A DNA stretch of 64,000 nt. It comes from Ferruginibacter yonginensis (GTDB lineage: Bacteria > Bacteroidota > Bacteroidia > Chitinophagales > Chitinophagaceae). The notes under the pieces were generated by a model. It made no database searches. It was not told the DNA's origin and was given only the letters and a program-made list of their open reading frames with translations. A program made the position numbers and the translations under genes. Positions 8,728 through 16,885 of this stretch are shown one piece after another. The stretch is taken from positions 496,001 through 560,000 of the forward strand of contig NZ_JBHSCZ010000002.1 of NCBI RefSeq assembly GCF_042651465.1, given 5' to 3'. Numbering within the stretch: the stretch's first letter is position 1; each line of letters opens with the position of its first letter.

Positions 8728-9174
8728 ATGAGTTTAGAGAAAGATATTAACCAAACAAAGTTTAGAAATGAGCATCAAAAAATGATGATCAACCTCATTT
8801 ATACCACCAATTGGATGACAGAAAAACTCAAAGCTGTTTTTGATAAAGAAGATATTACCTCTCAACAATTTAATATACTCCGTATTTTAAGAGGTGCCGG
8901 TGCACCCATTTCAACTGCACAAATTAGAGAACGCATGCTCGATAAAATGAGCGACACCAGCCGTATTGTTGATCGCTTGGTTACCAAAGGTTTGGTGAAA
9001 AAAAACGTATGCACTTTAGATAAGCGTAAGGTAGATGTTAACATAACAGCCAAGGGCAAAAAGCTCCTCGAAAAAATTGATGTTTACGAAGTAAAAATGG
9101 ATGAGGTAACATCCAGCATATCTGAGGCTGAAGCAAAAACCATCAATAAATTATTAGATAAATTACGCCAATAA
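8728..9174 (+). CDS. MarR family transcriptional regulator
   Basis: 148 residues with the winged helix-turn-helix of MarR proteins: the recognition region (APISTAQIRERMLDKMSDTS) and wing (KKNVCTLDKRKVDVNI, where LDKRKVDV replaces the usual DRR-V-V). Flanking helices form the dimer interface. It would repress nearby genes until a ligand or oxidant releases it; Cys in the wing is not diagnostic. A perfect inverted repeat at 8647 may be its operator. The GHL10 hydrolase gene starts 13 bp downstream and is likely cotranscribed. Confidence 0.88.
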   Translation: MSLEKDINQTKFRNEHQKMMINLIYTTNWMTEKLKAVFDKEDITSQQFNILRILRGAGAPISTAQIRERMLDKMSDTSRIVDRLVTKGLVKKNVCTLDKRKVDVNITAKGKKLLEKIDVYEVKMDEVTSSISEAEAKTINKLLDKLRQ

Positions 9175-9187
9175 GCCAAACCCTATA

Positions 9188-10357
9188 ATGAAATATTTTT
9201 GGCTCAGTGTGGTAAGCACTTTTTTATTATTAACGGCATTGTGCCAAACTACAACCCCTAAAGAGTTCAGGGGTGTGTGGATAGCTACTGTAAATAATAT
9301 TGATTGGCCAAGGCCAGCCACCACCAATGCTGATGAGCAAAAGGCTTCCTTTATTGCCCTACTCAATATGCACCAACGCAATGGTATCAATGCTGTGTTT
9401 GTGCAAATACGCCCAACGGCAGATGCTTTTTATCCATCAAGCAAAGAGCCTTGGAGCCAATGGCTAACGGGCCAACAAGGTGTGGCGCCTACGCCCTATT
9501 ACGATCCACTTTCATTTATGATTAATGAAACCCATAAAAGGGGCATGCAGTTTCATGCATGGTTTAATCCATACAGGGCTACGCAATCATTAAATAGCAG
9601 TCAACTTACGGCCACTCATATTATTAGGCAACACCCAGAGTGGTTTATTACCTATGGCGACAAAAAATATTTTGACCCCGGCAATAAACAAGTACAGCAA
9701 TACGTAGCTGGTATTGTTAAAGATGTTGTAACACGTTACCAAATAGATGGTGTTCATTTAGATGATTATTTTTATCCGTACAAAATACCCGGAAAAACAT
9801 TTGCAGATGATGTTAGTTTTCGGCAATACGGTAACGGGTTAGGTAGAGATGCTTGGCGCCGTAGCAATGTTGATAGTTTAATTGCATTGTTGTATAAAAC
9901 TATAAAGTCGGTCGATAAAAAATGCAGGTTTGGTGTAAGTCCGTTTGGTGTATGGCGCCACATAGCGGCCGACCCTATGGGTAGCGAAACAAAAAGAAGC
10001 CAAACCAATTACGATGATTTGTATGCCGATGTATTACTGTGGTTACGCAAAGGTTGGGTTGATTATGTAATACCACAATTGTATTGGGAAATTGAGCATA
10101 AAAATTTATCGTTCAATACCTTGGTTGATTGGTGGGCCACACACACTTATGGTAAAGATTGTTACATAGGTATTGGTTATTACCGTGCAGGCGAAACAGC
10201 CGGCTGGCGTAGCCCTACGCAAGTACCAAGGCAAATTCAAAAAATTCGCAGCACACCTGGTATTAAGGGTATGTCGTTTTACAGCAGCAGCATCTTCGAA
10301 AAAAACCCCTATGGCTGGAACGATAGTTTACGCCTCAATTATTTTAAAAAACCATAA
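9188..10357 (+). CDS. GHL10-type glycoside hydrolase (family 10-like, DUF187)
   Basis: 389 residues with an N-terminal signal peptide (WLSVVSTFLLLTALC). The opening EFRGVWIATVNNIDWP and the segment DGVHLDDYFYPY (candidate catalytic acids on a TIM barrel) are hallmarks of the GHL10 family, as are MQFHAWFNPYR and DYVIPQLYWE. Homologues act on peptidoglycan-related or other extracellular glycans, but the substrate is not established. Length matches a stand-alone catalytic domain. Follows the MarR gene by 13 bp. Confidence 0.88.
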   Translation: MKYFWLSVVSTFLLLTALCQTTTPKEFRGVWIATVNNIDWPRPATTNADEQKASFIALLNMHQRNGINAVFVQIRPTADAFYPSSKEPWSQWLTGQQGVAPTPYYDPLSFMINETHKRGMQFHAWFNPYRATQSLNSSQLTATHIIRQHPEWFITYGDKKYFDPGNKQVQQYVAGIVKDVVTRYQIDGVHLDDYFYPYKIPGKTFADDVSFRQYGNGLGRDAWRRSNVDSLIALLYKTIKSVDKKCRFGVSPFGVWRHIAADPMGSETKRSQTNYDDLYADVLLWLRKGWVDYVIPQLYWEIEHKNLSFNTLVDWWATHTYGKDCYIGIGYYRAGETAGWRSPTQVPRQIQKIRSTPGIKGMSFYSSSIFEKNPYGWNDSLRLNYFKKP

Positions 10358-10397
10358 CTTTTTGTGGCGAAGCAGCAGCAGTTGTGCATAGTGCAAC

Positions 10398-10464
10398 GGT
10401 AGTATCCGGCTGTACGCTGTACCTGCTCCGCCGTAGCGGATTCGGTGCCGCTACCATCCGGGCT
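10398..10464. repeat. GC-rich intergenic element with internal hairpins
   Basis: Unusually GC-rich for this genome. gtagcgg (10433-10439) pairs with ccgctac (10448-10454) across an 8-nt loop, and gtac-gct-gtac at 10412-10422 forms a second small hairpin. It lies between the convergent GHL10 and pnuC genes. It resembles dispersed intergenic repeats I associate with Bacteroidota genomes (from memory, not checked); only one copy is seen in this window. Confidence 0.4.
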
Positions 10465-10485
10465 AGGCTCAGCTAATAATAGGTA

Positions 10486-11136
10486 TTAGGCATTGCTGAA
10501 GTGTGGGTTGTTTTTATTGGTTTTTTGCAACCAACTTATTAAACCTAGCACAGCCATTATCAGTAATATTATGTAATACACACTTGTAAATACGTAATGC
10601 TTTACAAAGTAGAGTGGTATAGAGGTGATGTTAGTAGCGATCCACCAATACCAACTTTCTACTTTCTTTTTTGTCATTAACCACATACCAGTAAAAGCGC
10701 TAGCGCTGGCCAATGCATCGGCCCAAGGTATTACCCCATCATAAAATAGGGTTTGCAATTGAGTGAGCGCTGTAAAAATGGCGATATAAAAAGCAGCAAA
10801 AAATAATAAATGTTGAGTCCACTCTTTGCCAGTAGCACGGGTAATTTTTAACACAGGCTTATCAGTAGCAACATCTTTTTTAAACCACATATACCAGCCA
10901 ATAACACTCATAATGGTATAATAAAAGTTTACGCTAGCTTCGCCCAATAAATGGCCTTTAAAACTGATGTAAATGTAAATAATGGTATTTACCAAGCCCG
11001 TTGGGTATACTAAAATATTTTCTTTACGGCTGTACCATACGCTTACAATACCAGCAATAACGGCAATATATTCGTACCAGGTAGTAAAAGCAACATCATG
11101 TATAAATTGCTCGTAAATAGCTTGTATATTCAACAT
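10486..11136 (-). CDS. pnuC: Nicotinamide riboside transporter PnuC
   Basis: 216 residues with about 7 membrane segments. PnuC-type features are the early EYIAVIAGIVSVWYSRKEN block, YPTGLVNTIIYIYISF, and the C-terminal ESWYWWIATNITSIPLYF with the substrate-side Trp and Asn residues. PnuC facilitates riboside diffusion, driven by phosphorylation inside the cell; the NadR-like kinase at 5334-5882 could be its partner, although the two are not adjacent here. No riboswitch could be recognised upstream. Confidence 0.9.
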   Translation of the reverse strand: MLNIQAIYEQFIHDVAFTTWYEYIAVIAGIVSVWYSRKENILVYPTGLVNTIIYIYISFKGHLLGEASVNFYYTIMSVIGWYMWFKKDVATDKPVLKITRATGKEWTQHLLFFAAFYIAIFTALTQLQTLFYDGVIPWADALASASAFTGMWLMTKKKVESWYWWIATNITSIPLYFVKHYVFTSVYYIILLIMAVLGLISWLQKTNKNNPHFSNA

Positions 11137-11214
11137 AAGTTGTACGAAAATACTGTATTAGCCACAGCATTTTATCATACCAACATAAAAAATACTTTAC
11201 AATAAACAGTGTTT

Positions 11215-11583
11215 ATGTTTAAAAAAATAAGTTTAGTACTACTCATACTCTTATACGCTGGTGCTGGTGTAAACCACTTTATACACCCAGCTGCTTATTA
11301 TACCATTATACCGCCCTATTTGCCCAACCCTGTAGCCATCAATATAGTAGCAGGTATTGCTGAAATTATAGCAGCACTATTGTTGGCATTTCCTCGTACA
11401 AGGGCCTGGGGTAGTTATGTAGTAGTAGCCATGTTAATTGCCTTTATACCAGCGCATGTGTATATGATACAGCAAGGCGGTTGTATGGGTACGGCTATTT
11501 GTATGCCTTTGTGGGGAGCATGGTTAAGGTTGTTTCCGTTACAGTTTATATTAATAGCGTGGGCTTGGTGGTACCGAAAGTAG
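11215..11583 (+). CDS. DoxX-like small membrane protein
   Basis: 122 residues from the ATG chosen at 11215 (a GTG two codons upstream is possible). Four hydrophobic segments; VNHFIHPAAYYTIIPPYLP after the first segment and the IAEIIAALLLAFPRTRAWG block fit the DoxX/MauE-like family. Some members take part in redox or sulfur metabolism; this one has no redox cysteine pair besides GGCMGTAICMP. Function unknown. Confidence 0.7.
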   Translation: MFKKISLVLLILLYAGAGVNHFIHPAAYYTIIPPYLPNPVAINIVAGIAEIIAALLLAFPRTRAWGSYVVVAMLIAFIPAHVYMIQQGGCMGTAICMPLWGAWLRLFPLQFILIAWAWWYRK

Positions 11584-11639
11584 TACCACATTATTTTTAT
11601 TGTGGTAATAATGAATATATTTAATAAAAATATTACAAC

Positions 11640-11852
11640 ATGGGCATCATCATTATTGGCTTTGTTTTGTTGGTACTTTTTGTGTTAGGCGGTATTGCTT
11701 TTTTAATAAGCAAGCGCATCAAAAAAGAGCTAGATGCACAAGAAAATAAATATGCATGGCTTATTAGTGGTGTTGCGTTTTTAATCATTTTTGCAGCGTT
11801 GGTGCTAGGGGTGTTTTACCTATTTATCACCAACGTAAAGTTTGAACGTTAG
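11640..11852 (+). CDS. Small two-helix membrane protein, unknown function
   Basis: 70 residues with two membrane helices (about 2-22 and 40-62) joined by a charged segment (SKRIKKELDAQENKY). It resembles no family I can name. A hairpin without a T-run (11584-11607) separates it from the DoxX-like gene, and its stop overlaps the convergent DUF2306 gene by 4 bp. The start ATG and hydrophobic pattern support a real gene. Confidence 0.55.
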   Translation: MGIIIIGFVLLVLFVLGGIAFLISKRIKKELDAQENKYAWLISGVAFLIIFAALVLGVFYLFITNVKFER

Positions 11853-12475
11853 TTACGTTTCAATTTATAATAAATATACCACTCAGCAGCAAGTAGGTTG
11901 GGTACAAAGCCCATCCAAGCATCTATCATATACAAGGTTAGGTCATCAAAATGAAAGGTATGCGATAGAGTAATTTTCCAGAGGCGTAAAGTAATGGCAG
12001 AAAACGTGAGGGCAAAGCTCCGTATCATAAATTGTTGGTGTGCCTTAAACTTTTTTTGTTGAGCAGTTATGTAAGCCTTGTAAGTAAACCAGCACCACAA
12101 AATATCTAAAATGGCAAAAGCTAATTTTGTAGGCCATAAGCCATTAGCGTAAATAGCCATTATCATACCCATGGGTACGTTCACCAACAAAATAGCGGCC
12201 ACATAAAACTTACCAACGTTGCGGTGTAGGGTTTTATGATGTTTTAAAATGTAGGGCGAAAATTGTGTAAAGCCAGCCATTAAAACAAAAACGCTGGTAA
12301 ACACATGCGTATAAAAAGCCATCATCCAAATATCAATACCAATATAAGCTTGCTTGAGTTGTAAAAACCCCACATTTGTTTTAAAGCTTGTGTACTGCAA
12401 TACCGTATTGATCATTACCAAGGTAACCACACAAAAAAATATATAAACGATGATTGTTTTGATGTGCTGAAGCAT
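11849..12475 (-). CDS. DUF2306 family membrane protein
   Basis: 208 residues with about 6 membrane segments. Histidines cluster as in DUF2306 proteins: YTHVFTSVFVLMAGFTQF, then KHHKTLHRNVGKFYV, then KFKAHQQFMIRSFALTF. The conserved His pattern suggests a b-type haem or metal in the membrane, but no activity has been established for the family. It is the last gene before the low-GC Nudix/helicase pair. Confidence 0.8.
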   Translation of the reverse strand: MLQHIKTIIVYIFFCVVTLVMINTVLQYTSFKTNVGFLQLKQAYIGIDIWMMAFYTHVFTSVFVLMAGFTQFSPYILKHHKTLHRNVGKFYVAAILLVNVPMGMIMAIYANGLWPTKLAFAILDILWCWFTYKAYITAQQKKFKAHQQFMIRSFALTFSAITLRLWKITLSHTFHFDDLTLYMIDAWMGFVPNLLAAEWYIYYKLKRN

Positions 12476-12541
12476 GGGTGGGTGTTGGGGGAAAGTAATA
12501 ATAGTTAAAACTATTAATTTTATACAAATAATACTGCTTTT

Positions 12542-12928
12542 ATGAAAACAATTAATGTTACTTGTGCCATTATTGATTTTAATGGAAAAGTTTTAGTTGT
12601 GCAAAGAAGTGAAACCATGCAGTTGCCATTAAAATGGGAGTTTCCTGGTGGTAAGCTTGAACCATTTGAAACAGAGGAACAGTGTATTTTGAGAGAGATT
12701 AAAGAAGAATTATCAATTGATATTTTACTATTAGATCGTTTGTCAGTCACTACATTTAATTATCCCAATGTTGCTGTTAGATTAATACCATTTACTGCAA
12801 AATATTTGAGCGGTGAAATTACTTTGCAAGAACACAAACAATACCTATTTTTAGATAAAGAAGCGCTGCAATCGCTTGATTGGGCAGCAGCGGATTTACC
12901 TGTACTGTATGAATTTTTACAACTATGA
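12542..12928 (+). CDS. Nudix hydrolase, MutT-like (8-oxo-dGTP diphosphatase-type)
   Basis: 128 residues. The Nudix box runs 37-59: G37-x5-E43-x7-R51-E52-I-x-E55-E56-x-S58-I59, with Ser in place of the usual final Gly. The body (TCAIIDFNGKVLVVQRSE, KWEFPGGK) is MutT-like, so nucleotide sanitation is the default prediction. Its stop overlaps the helicase start as ATGA (12925-12928), giving translational coupling. That tie suggests the enzyme serves the helicase system rather than general housekeeping. Its DNA, like the helicase's, is low in G+C. Confidence 0.88.
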   Translation: MKTINVTCAIIDFNGKVLVVQRSETMQLPLKWEFPGGKLEPFETEEQCILREIKEELSIDILLLDRLSVTTFNYPNVAVRLIPFTAKYLSGEITLQEHKQYLFLDKEALQSLDWAAADLPVLYEFLQL

Positions 12929-15900
12929 ATCAAGGAATATATGAAGCATTAGTTACTCAATTAGTAGCTCAAAAAATTGATGCGTTAGATACTACAACTT
13001 TTTATGTCAACAAAACTTCTATAGATAAAGAGGAAGCGTCAACAATAATCTCTAAACATTTAACTACAACAATAAAGAATGCATTAGATTTATTGGGGGG
13101 TGATAAGCAATTAGAATTGCAAATTGAAGTTGCAAATAAAATCATTCATTTTTTAAAGGATACTTTAAAGAATGAAGATTTTCAAGATGATTTAATTGAT
13201 GTTAACGGGGAAATTCTGAAAGCAGTTTTTAATAAAGTAGATGCGCATTTTGCTGACTTTGATTTACGTCTTAAAGAAATTACTCCTTACACTCGTTTAA
13301 GTCATAGTGAACTTTTTACAGGAGGAAACAGAGGGATTTCTCTTGAAAGTGAACTAAAAAAAGAAATCCTTTCTGCCGACCGAATAGATTTACTAGTGTC
13401 ATTTATTAAGTTTAAAGGCATTATTATTTTAGAAAAAGAACTTACTGAGTTCACAAAACGTGGGGGTAAGCTAAGAGTTATCACTACAACATATATGGGT
13501 GCTTCAGATTATAAAGCGATTGAAATACTCTCAAAACTCAATAACACAGAAGTTAAGATTTCTTATAATACTGGTAATGAACGGTTGCATGCTAAAGCAT
13601 ATTTATTCTTTCGAAATTCAGGTTTTCACACAGGTTATATAGGTTCTTCTAACTTCTCTAGGTCGGCTTTAACAGATGGATTAGAATGGAATATTAAAGT
13701 AACAACAAAAGAAGTAGCACACATAATTGATAAGTTTCAAAAAACATTTGAGTCGTATTGGCAAAGTAATGATTTTGAAATTTTTAATGATAGTATTCAT
13801 AAAGACAAACTAATTTCTTCACTCAGTCAAGGAAAAAACTCAAATCATTCTCAAATAAACCTGAATTACTTTGATATAAAACCATATTCATATCAAGAGG
13901 AGATTTTAGAAAAACTACAAGTTGAAAGAAGTGTTCATCATAGATTTAGAAATTTGGTAGTTGCTGCAACAGGCACAGGAAAAACGATTATTTCAGCTTT
14001 TGATTTTAAAAGATATAGAAACGAATTCAAGCATACGACATTTCTCTTTTTAGCACATCGAAAAGAAATATTAGAACAATCATTATCAACTTACAGGGGT
14101 ATTTTAAGAGATAATAATTTTGGTCAATTATGGGTAGATGGTTTTGTGCCTACTAATTATGAACATGTATTTGCATCTGTACAAACTATTGTAAATAGAC
14201 TTGACTCAATTTCATTATCACCTGAATATTATGATTATGTTGTTATTGATGAGTGTCACCATATTCAAGCTAATACTTACAAGCAAATAATAAAATATTT
14301 TAAACCCAAAATTTTGTTAGGGTTAACAGCTACGCCAGAAAGAATGGATGGTGAAGATATTTTAACAGATTTTGATAATCATGTAGCAGCTGAAATAAGA
14401 TTGCCAGAAGCTTTGAATCGAAAATTATTATGTCCTTTTCAATATTTCGGTATTTCCGATAGTATAGATCTATCAAAGGTAGGTTGGCAAAGAGGAAAGT
14501 ATATTGCTAGTGAACTGTCTTCAATATATACATCAAATGACAAACGTGTTGGAGAAATAGTTAGCGCATTAAATAAATACACAAAAAGTCCGAAAGAGGT
14601 AAAGGCTCTAGCATTTTGTATTTCGATGGAGCATGCTCAATTCATGGCAAGTAAATTTGCTTTATTGGGATTAAAAGCAGATTATTTAACAAGTGCAAAT
14701 AATCAAAATAGAGAAATTATTAAACAACAGTTCCTTAATGGTGATATAAACTATTTATTTGTTGTAGATATTTTTAATGAAGGTGTTGATATTCCAGAAA
14801 TAGACACTGTATTGTTTCTGAGGCCAACGGAAAGTCTTACAATTTTTTTACAGCAATTAGGAAGAGGTTTGCGACTAGCTGAAAATAAAGATTCATTAAC
14901 TGTATTAGATTTTGTAGGTAATGCAAGGCCTGAATATAATTTTGAAAATAAGTTTAGGGCTTTAATAGGTAAAACAGTAACTACTGTACACAAAGAAATT
15001 GAAGATAACTTTCCTCACTTGCCGCTAGGGTGTTCGATTATTTTAGAAAGAAAAGCGAAAGAAGCTATTTTACAAAATATAGCCAATGCCACATCTGTAA
15101 GTAGAAATCAATTAATTGCGAAAATCAGAAATTTCAAAAATGTTACTTCTCTAGAATTTAATCTTAAAAATTTTATTACTTTCTATGGTGTTTCATTACT
15201 TCAAATTTATGAGAGAGGGGGTTGGAAAAGATTATGTCAAATAGCTGGTGTCATAGATGATTTTAGTTCAATTAATGAAGTTGAATTTGTAAAGATGGTA
15301 AAGAACAAGTGGCTTTCTGTCAAATCTTCAAGTTACTTTAAGTTTATATTAGATTTAGCAAATACCAATTTTAATATCAGTGAAACTAGTAATATAAATG
15401 ATGTTGAAAAAATAATGCTTTTAATGTTACATTATGACTTTAGAAAAGACGCTGCTAATTTCAATAATGTTTTTGAAAGTATCTCACATATTGGTAACAA
15501 TAAGGTTATAGTAAATGAGATGATTGAAGTTTTAAATATTTTGATTGATGAAATTGACTTTATTGAGAAAGATATTGAACTCCCTTTCCCTTTTCCATTA
15601 AAGATTCATTCTAGATATACTAGAGATCAAATATTGGTTGCACTGGGCTTAAGTACCTTCGAAGTTAAGTCATCTATTAGAGAAGGCATTGCTGAAAATA
15701 AATTGCTCAATACAGAAGTTCTTTTTATAAACTTGATAAAATCGGAGGAAAATTTTTCACCAACAACTATGTATGATGATTATGCAATAAATGAATATCT
15801 TTTTCACTGGCAAAGTCAAAATACGGCATCACCAATTACTTCAAAAGGTTTGTCTTATATAAATCATGTTGAAAACAACAAACGAATATTGTTATTTATA

Positions 15901-16068
15901 AGAGAGAAAGCTAAAGATGAAAACCGTAAGTCGATGGGTTATGTATTTATAGGAGAAGCATCAATAGCAGATTATTATGGAGCAAAACCAATGAATATAA
16001 AATGGGAATTAAAAGAACCTATACCACATTATTTATGGAATGATACAGCCAAACTTCGTATAGGGTAA
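12925..16068 (+). CDS. PLD nuclease-superfamily 2 helicase-DUF3427 protein
   Basis: 1047 residues. Order: N-terminal helical region; phospholipase D-like domain with one HxK motif (H222, K224, then GSSNFSRSALTDGLEWN, 240-256); SF2 helicase with Walker A AATGTGKT (347-354), DECH box (442-445), TATPER (468-473) and motif VI QLGRGLR; then DUF3427 to the end (ADYYGAKPMNIKW). One PLD motif implies dimerisation for nuclease activity. Such proteins occur sporadically in bacteria and are suspected in DNA repair or defence. Lines counted within the gene (for example 13021 and 15421) have 25-27% G+C against about 45% in a nearby line, and it uses AGA and ATA codons freely, both suggesting horizontal acquisition. 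Confidence 0.9.
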   Translation: MNQGIYEALVTQLVAQKIDALDTTTFYVNKTSIDKEEASTIISKHLTTTIKNALDLLGGDKQLELQIEVANKIIHFLKDTLKNEDFQDDLIDVNGEILKAVFNKVDAHFADFDLRLKEITPYTRLSHSELFTGGNRGISLESELKKEILSADRIDLLVSFIKFKGIIILEKELTEFTKRGGKLRVITTTYMGASDYKAIEILSKLNNTEVKISYNTGNERLHAKAYLFFRNSGFHTGYIGSSNFSRSALTDGLEWNIKVTTKEVAHIIDKFQKTFESYWQSNDFEIFNDSIHKDKLISSLSQGKNSNHSQINLNYFDIKPYSYQEEILEKLQVERSVHHRFRNLVVAATGTGKTIISAFDFKRYRNEFKHTTFLFLAHRKEILEQSLSTYRGILRDNNFGQLWVDGFVPTNYEHVFASVQTIVNRLDSISLSPEYYDYVVIDECHHIQANTYKQIIKYFKPKILLGLTATPERMDGEDILTDFDNHVAAEIRLPEALNRKLLCPFQYFGISDSIDLSKVGWQRGKYIASELSSIYTSNDKRVGEIVSALNKYTKSPKEVKALAFCISMEHAQFMASKFALLGLKADYLTSANNQNREIIKQQFLNGDINYLFVVDIFNEGVDIPEIDTVLFLRPTESLTIFLQQLGRGLRLAENKDSLTVLDFVGNARPEYNFENKFRALIGKTVTTVHKEIEDNFPHLPLGCSIILERKAKEAILQNIANATSVSRNQLIAKIRNFKNVTSLEFNLKNFITFYGVSLLQIYERGGWKRLCQIAGVIDDFSSINEVEFVKMVKNKWLSVKSSSYFKFILDLANTNFNISETSNINDVEKIMLLMLHYDFRKDAANFNNVFESISHIGNNKVIVNEMIEVLNILIDEIDFIEKDIELPFPFPLKIHSRYTRDQILVALGLSTFEVKSSIREGIAENKLLNTEVLFINLIKSEENFSPTTMYDDYAINEYLFHWQSQNTASPITSKGLSYINHVENNKRILLFIREKAKDENRKSMGYVFIGEASIADYYGAKPMNIKWELKEPIPHYLWNDTAKLRIG

Positions 16069-16074
16069 CCCCCA

Positions 16075-16107
16075 CAAAAAACGCCACTCATCAGTGGCGT
16101 TTTTTTA
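16075..16107. terminator. Bidirectional terminator between helicase and nifU-like gene
   Basis: Perfect 8-bp stem acgccact (16081-16088) with agtggcgt (16093-16100), 4-nt loop, A-run on the left and T-run on the right, so it can serve both convergent genes. Confidence 0.9.
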
Positions 16108-16123
16108 TTCAAATACATTGTAA

Positions 16124-16723
16124 TTATTCGGCTTCCGCAACTACTTCTTTTACTTCGGGTATCATACGTTTCATCATACCTTCAATACCTGCTTTTAAAG
16201 TGATCATGCTGCTAGGGCATCCACTGCAACTGCCTTGCATCATTAAATTTACCTTGCCGTTTTCGTAGCTTTTAAACTGTATAGCACCACCATCCATTTC
16301 AACGGCTGGCTTTACATAATTTTCCAACAACTCTTTAATGCGTTTTACCACATCATCATCATCGGCACTTACTTCGTTGGTGCTTTGTGGTTTTGTTACC
16401 GCAATTTCATCTTCATTTACTACTGGCTTGCCTTCTTCTAAATATTCTTTTAAAAATTGCTTAATGGTAGGGATGATGTCTTGCCAATCTTCCGTATCAG
16501 TCGTTTTAGTAAGCGTTACAAAATTGCTAGCTATAAAAACCGATTTTATAAAAGGAAATGTAAATAACTCTTGTGCTAATAAAGAGGGTTTGGCACTGGC
16601 TTCATCAGGAAAATCAATGCTTTTACCAGGGTATAATAATTTATTGGCCACAAACTTCATGGTCTCCGGGTTGGGAGTCATTTCAGTATAAATGCTTATT
16701 ACGGGGTTACCTGTTTTTATCAT
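16124..16723 (-). CDS. NifU family Fe-S scaffold protein (Nfu type)
   Basis: 199 residues from the ATG at 16723; the longer frame would need a TTG six codons upstream. The N-terminal Nfu domain (YTEMTPNPETMKFVANK) is followed by an acidic linker and a C-terminal NifU domain with the cluster-binding motif CSGCPSS. It would receive an Fe-S cluster and deliver it to target enzymes in the cytoplasm. Domain order matches Nfu carriers of Bacteroidota. A candidate -7 element TATTTTTG lies at 16764-16771. Confidence 0.9.
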   Translation of the reverse strand: MIKTGNPVISIYTEMTPNPETMKFVANKLLYPGKSIDFPDEASAKPSLLAQELFTFPFIKSVFIASNFVTLTKTTDTEDWQDIIPTIKQFLKEYLEEGKPVVNEDEIAVTKPQSTNEVSADDDDVVKRIKELLENYVKPAVEMDGGAIQFKSYENGKVNLMMQGSCSGCPSSMITLKAGIEGMMKRMIPEVKEVVAEAE

Positions 16724-16763
16724 GTTTGTATGTTTGTGCAACTGTTGTTGCGTATTTCAACTA

Positions 16764-16771
16764 CAAAAATA
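16764..16771 (-). promoter_or_regulatory. -7 element TATTTTTG of the nfu gene
   Basis: Read on the minus strand, matches TAnnTTTG about 40 bp before the ATG at 16723, which would leave a short leader. Confidence 0.5.
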
Positions 16772-16885
16772 CTTCAATTGCTTGGCAAATACAGCACTAA
16801 AAATTTTCGAAAGCCGATATTTAAAGCATTTTTATAGCAGTGTATTTTAATTTATTTATTTTAAAACTACTTCAAAATCAATATG

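Noticed and set aside
11584..11607. taccaca/tgtggta hairpin as terminator
   Set aside because: No T-run follows; kept only as a note in the neighbouring entry.
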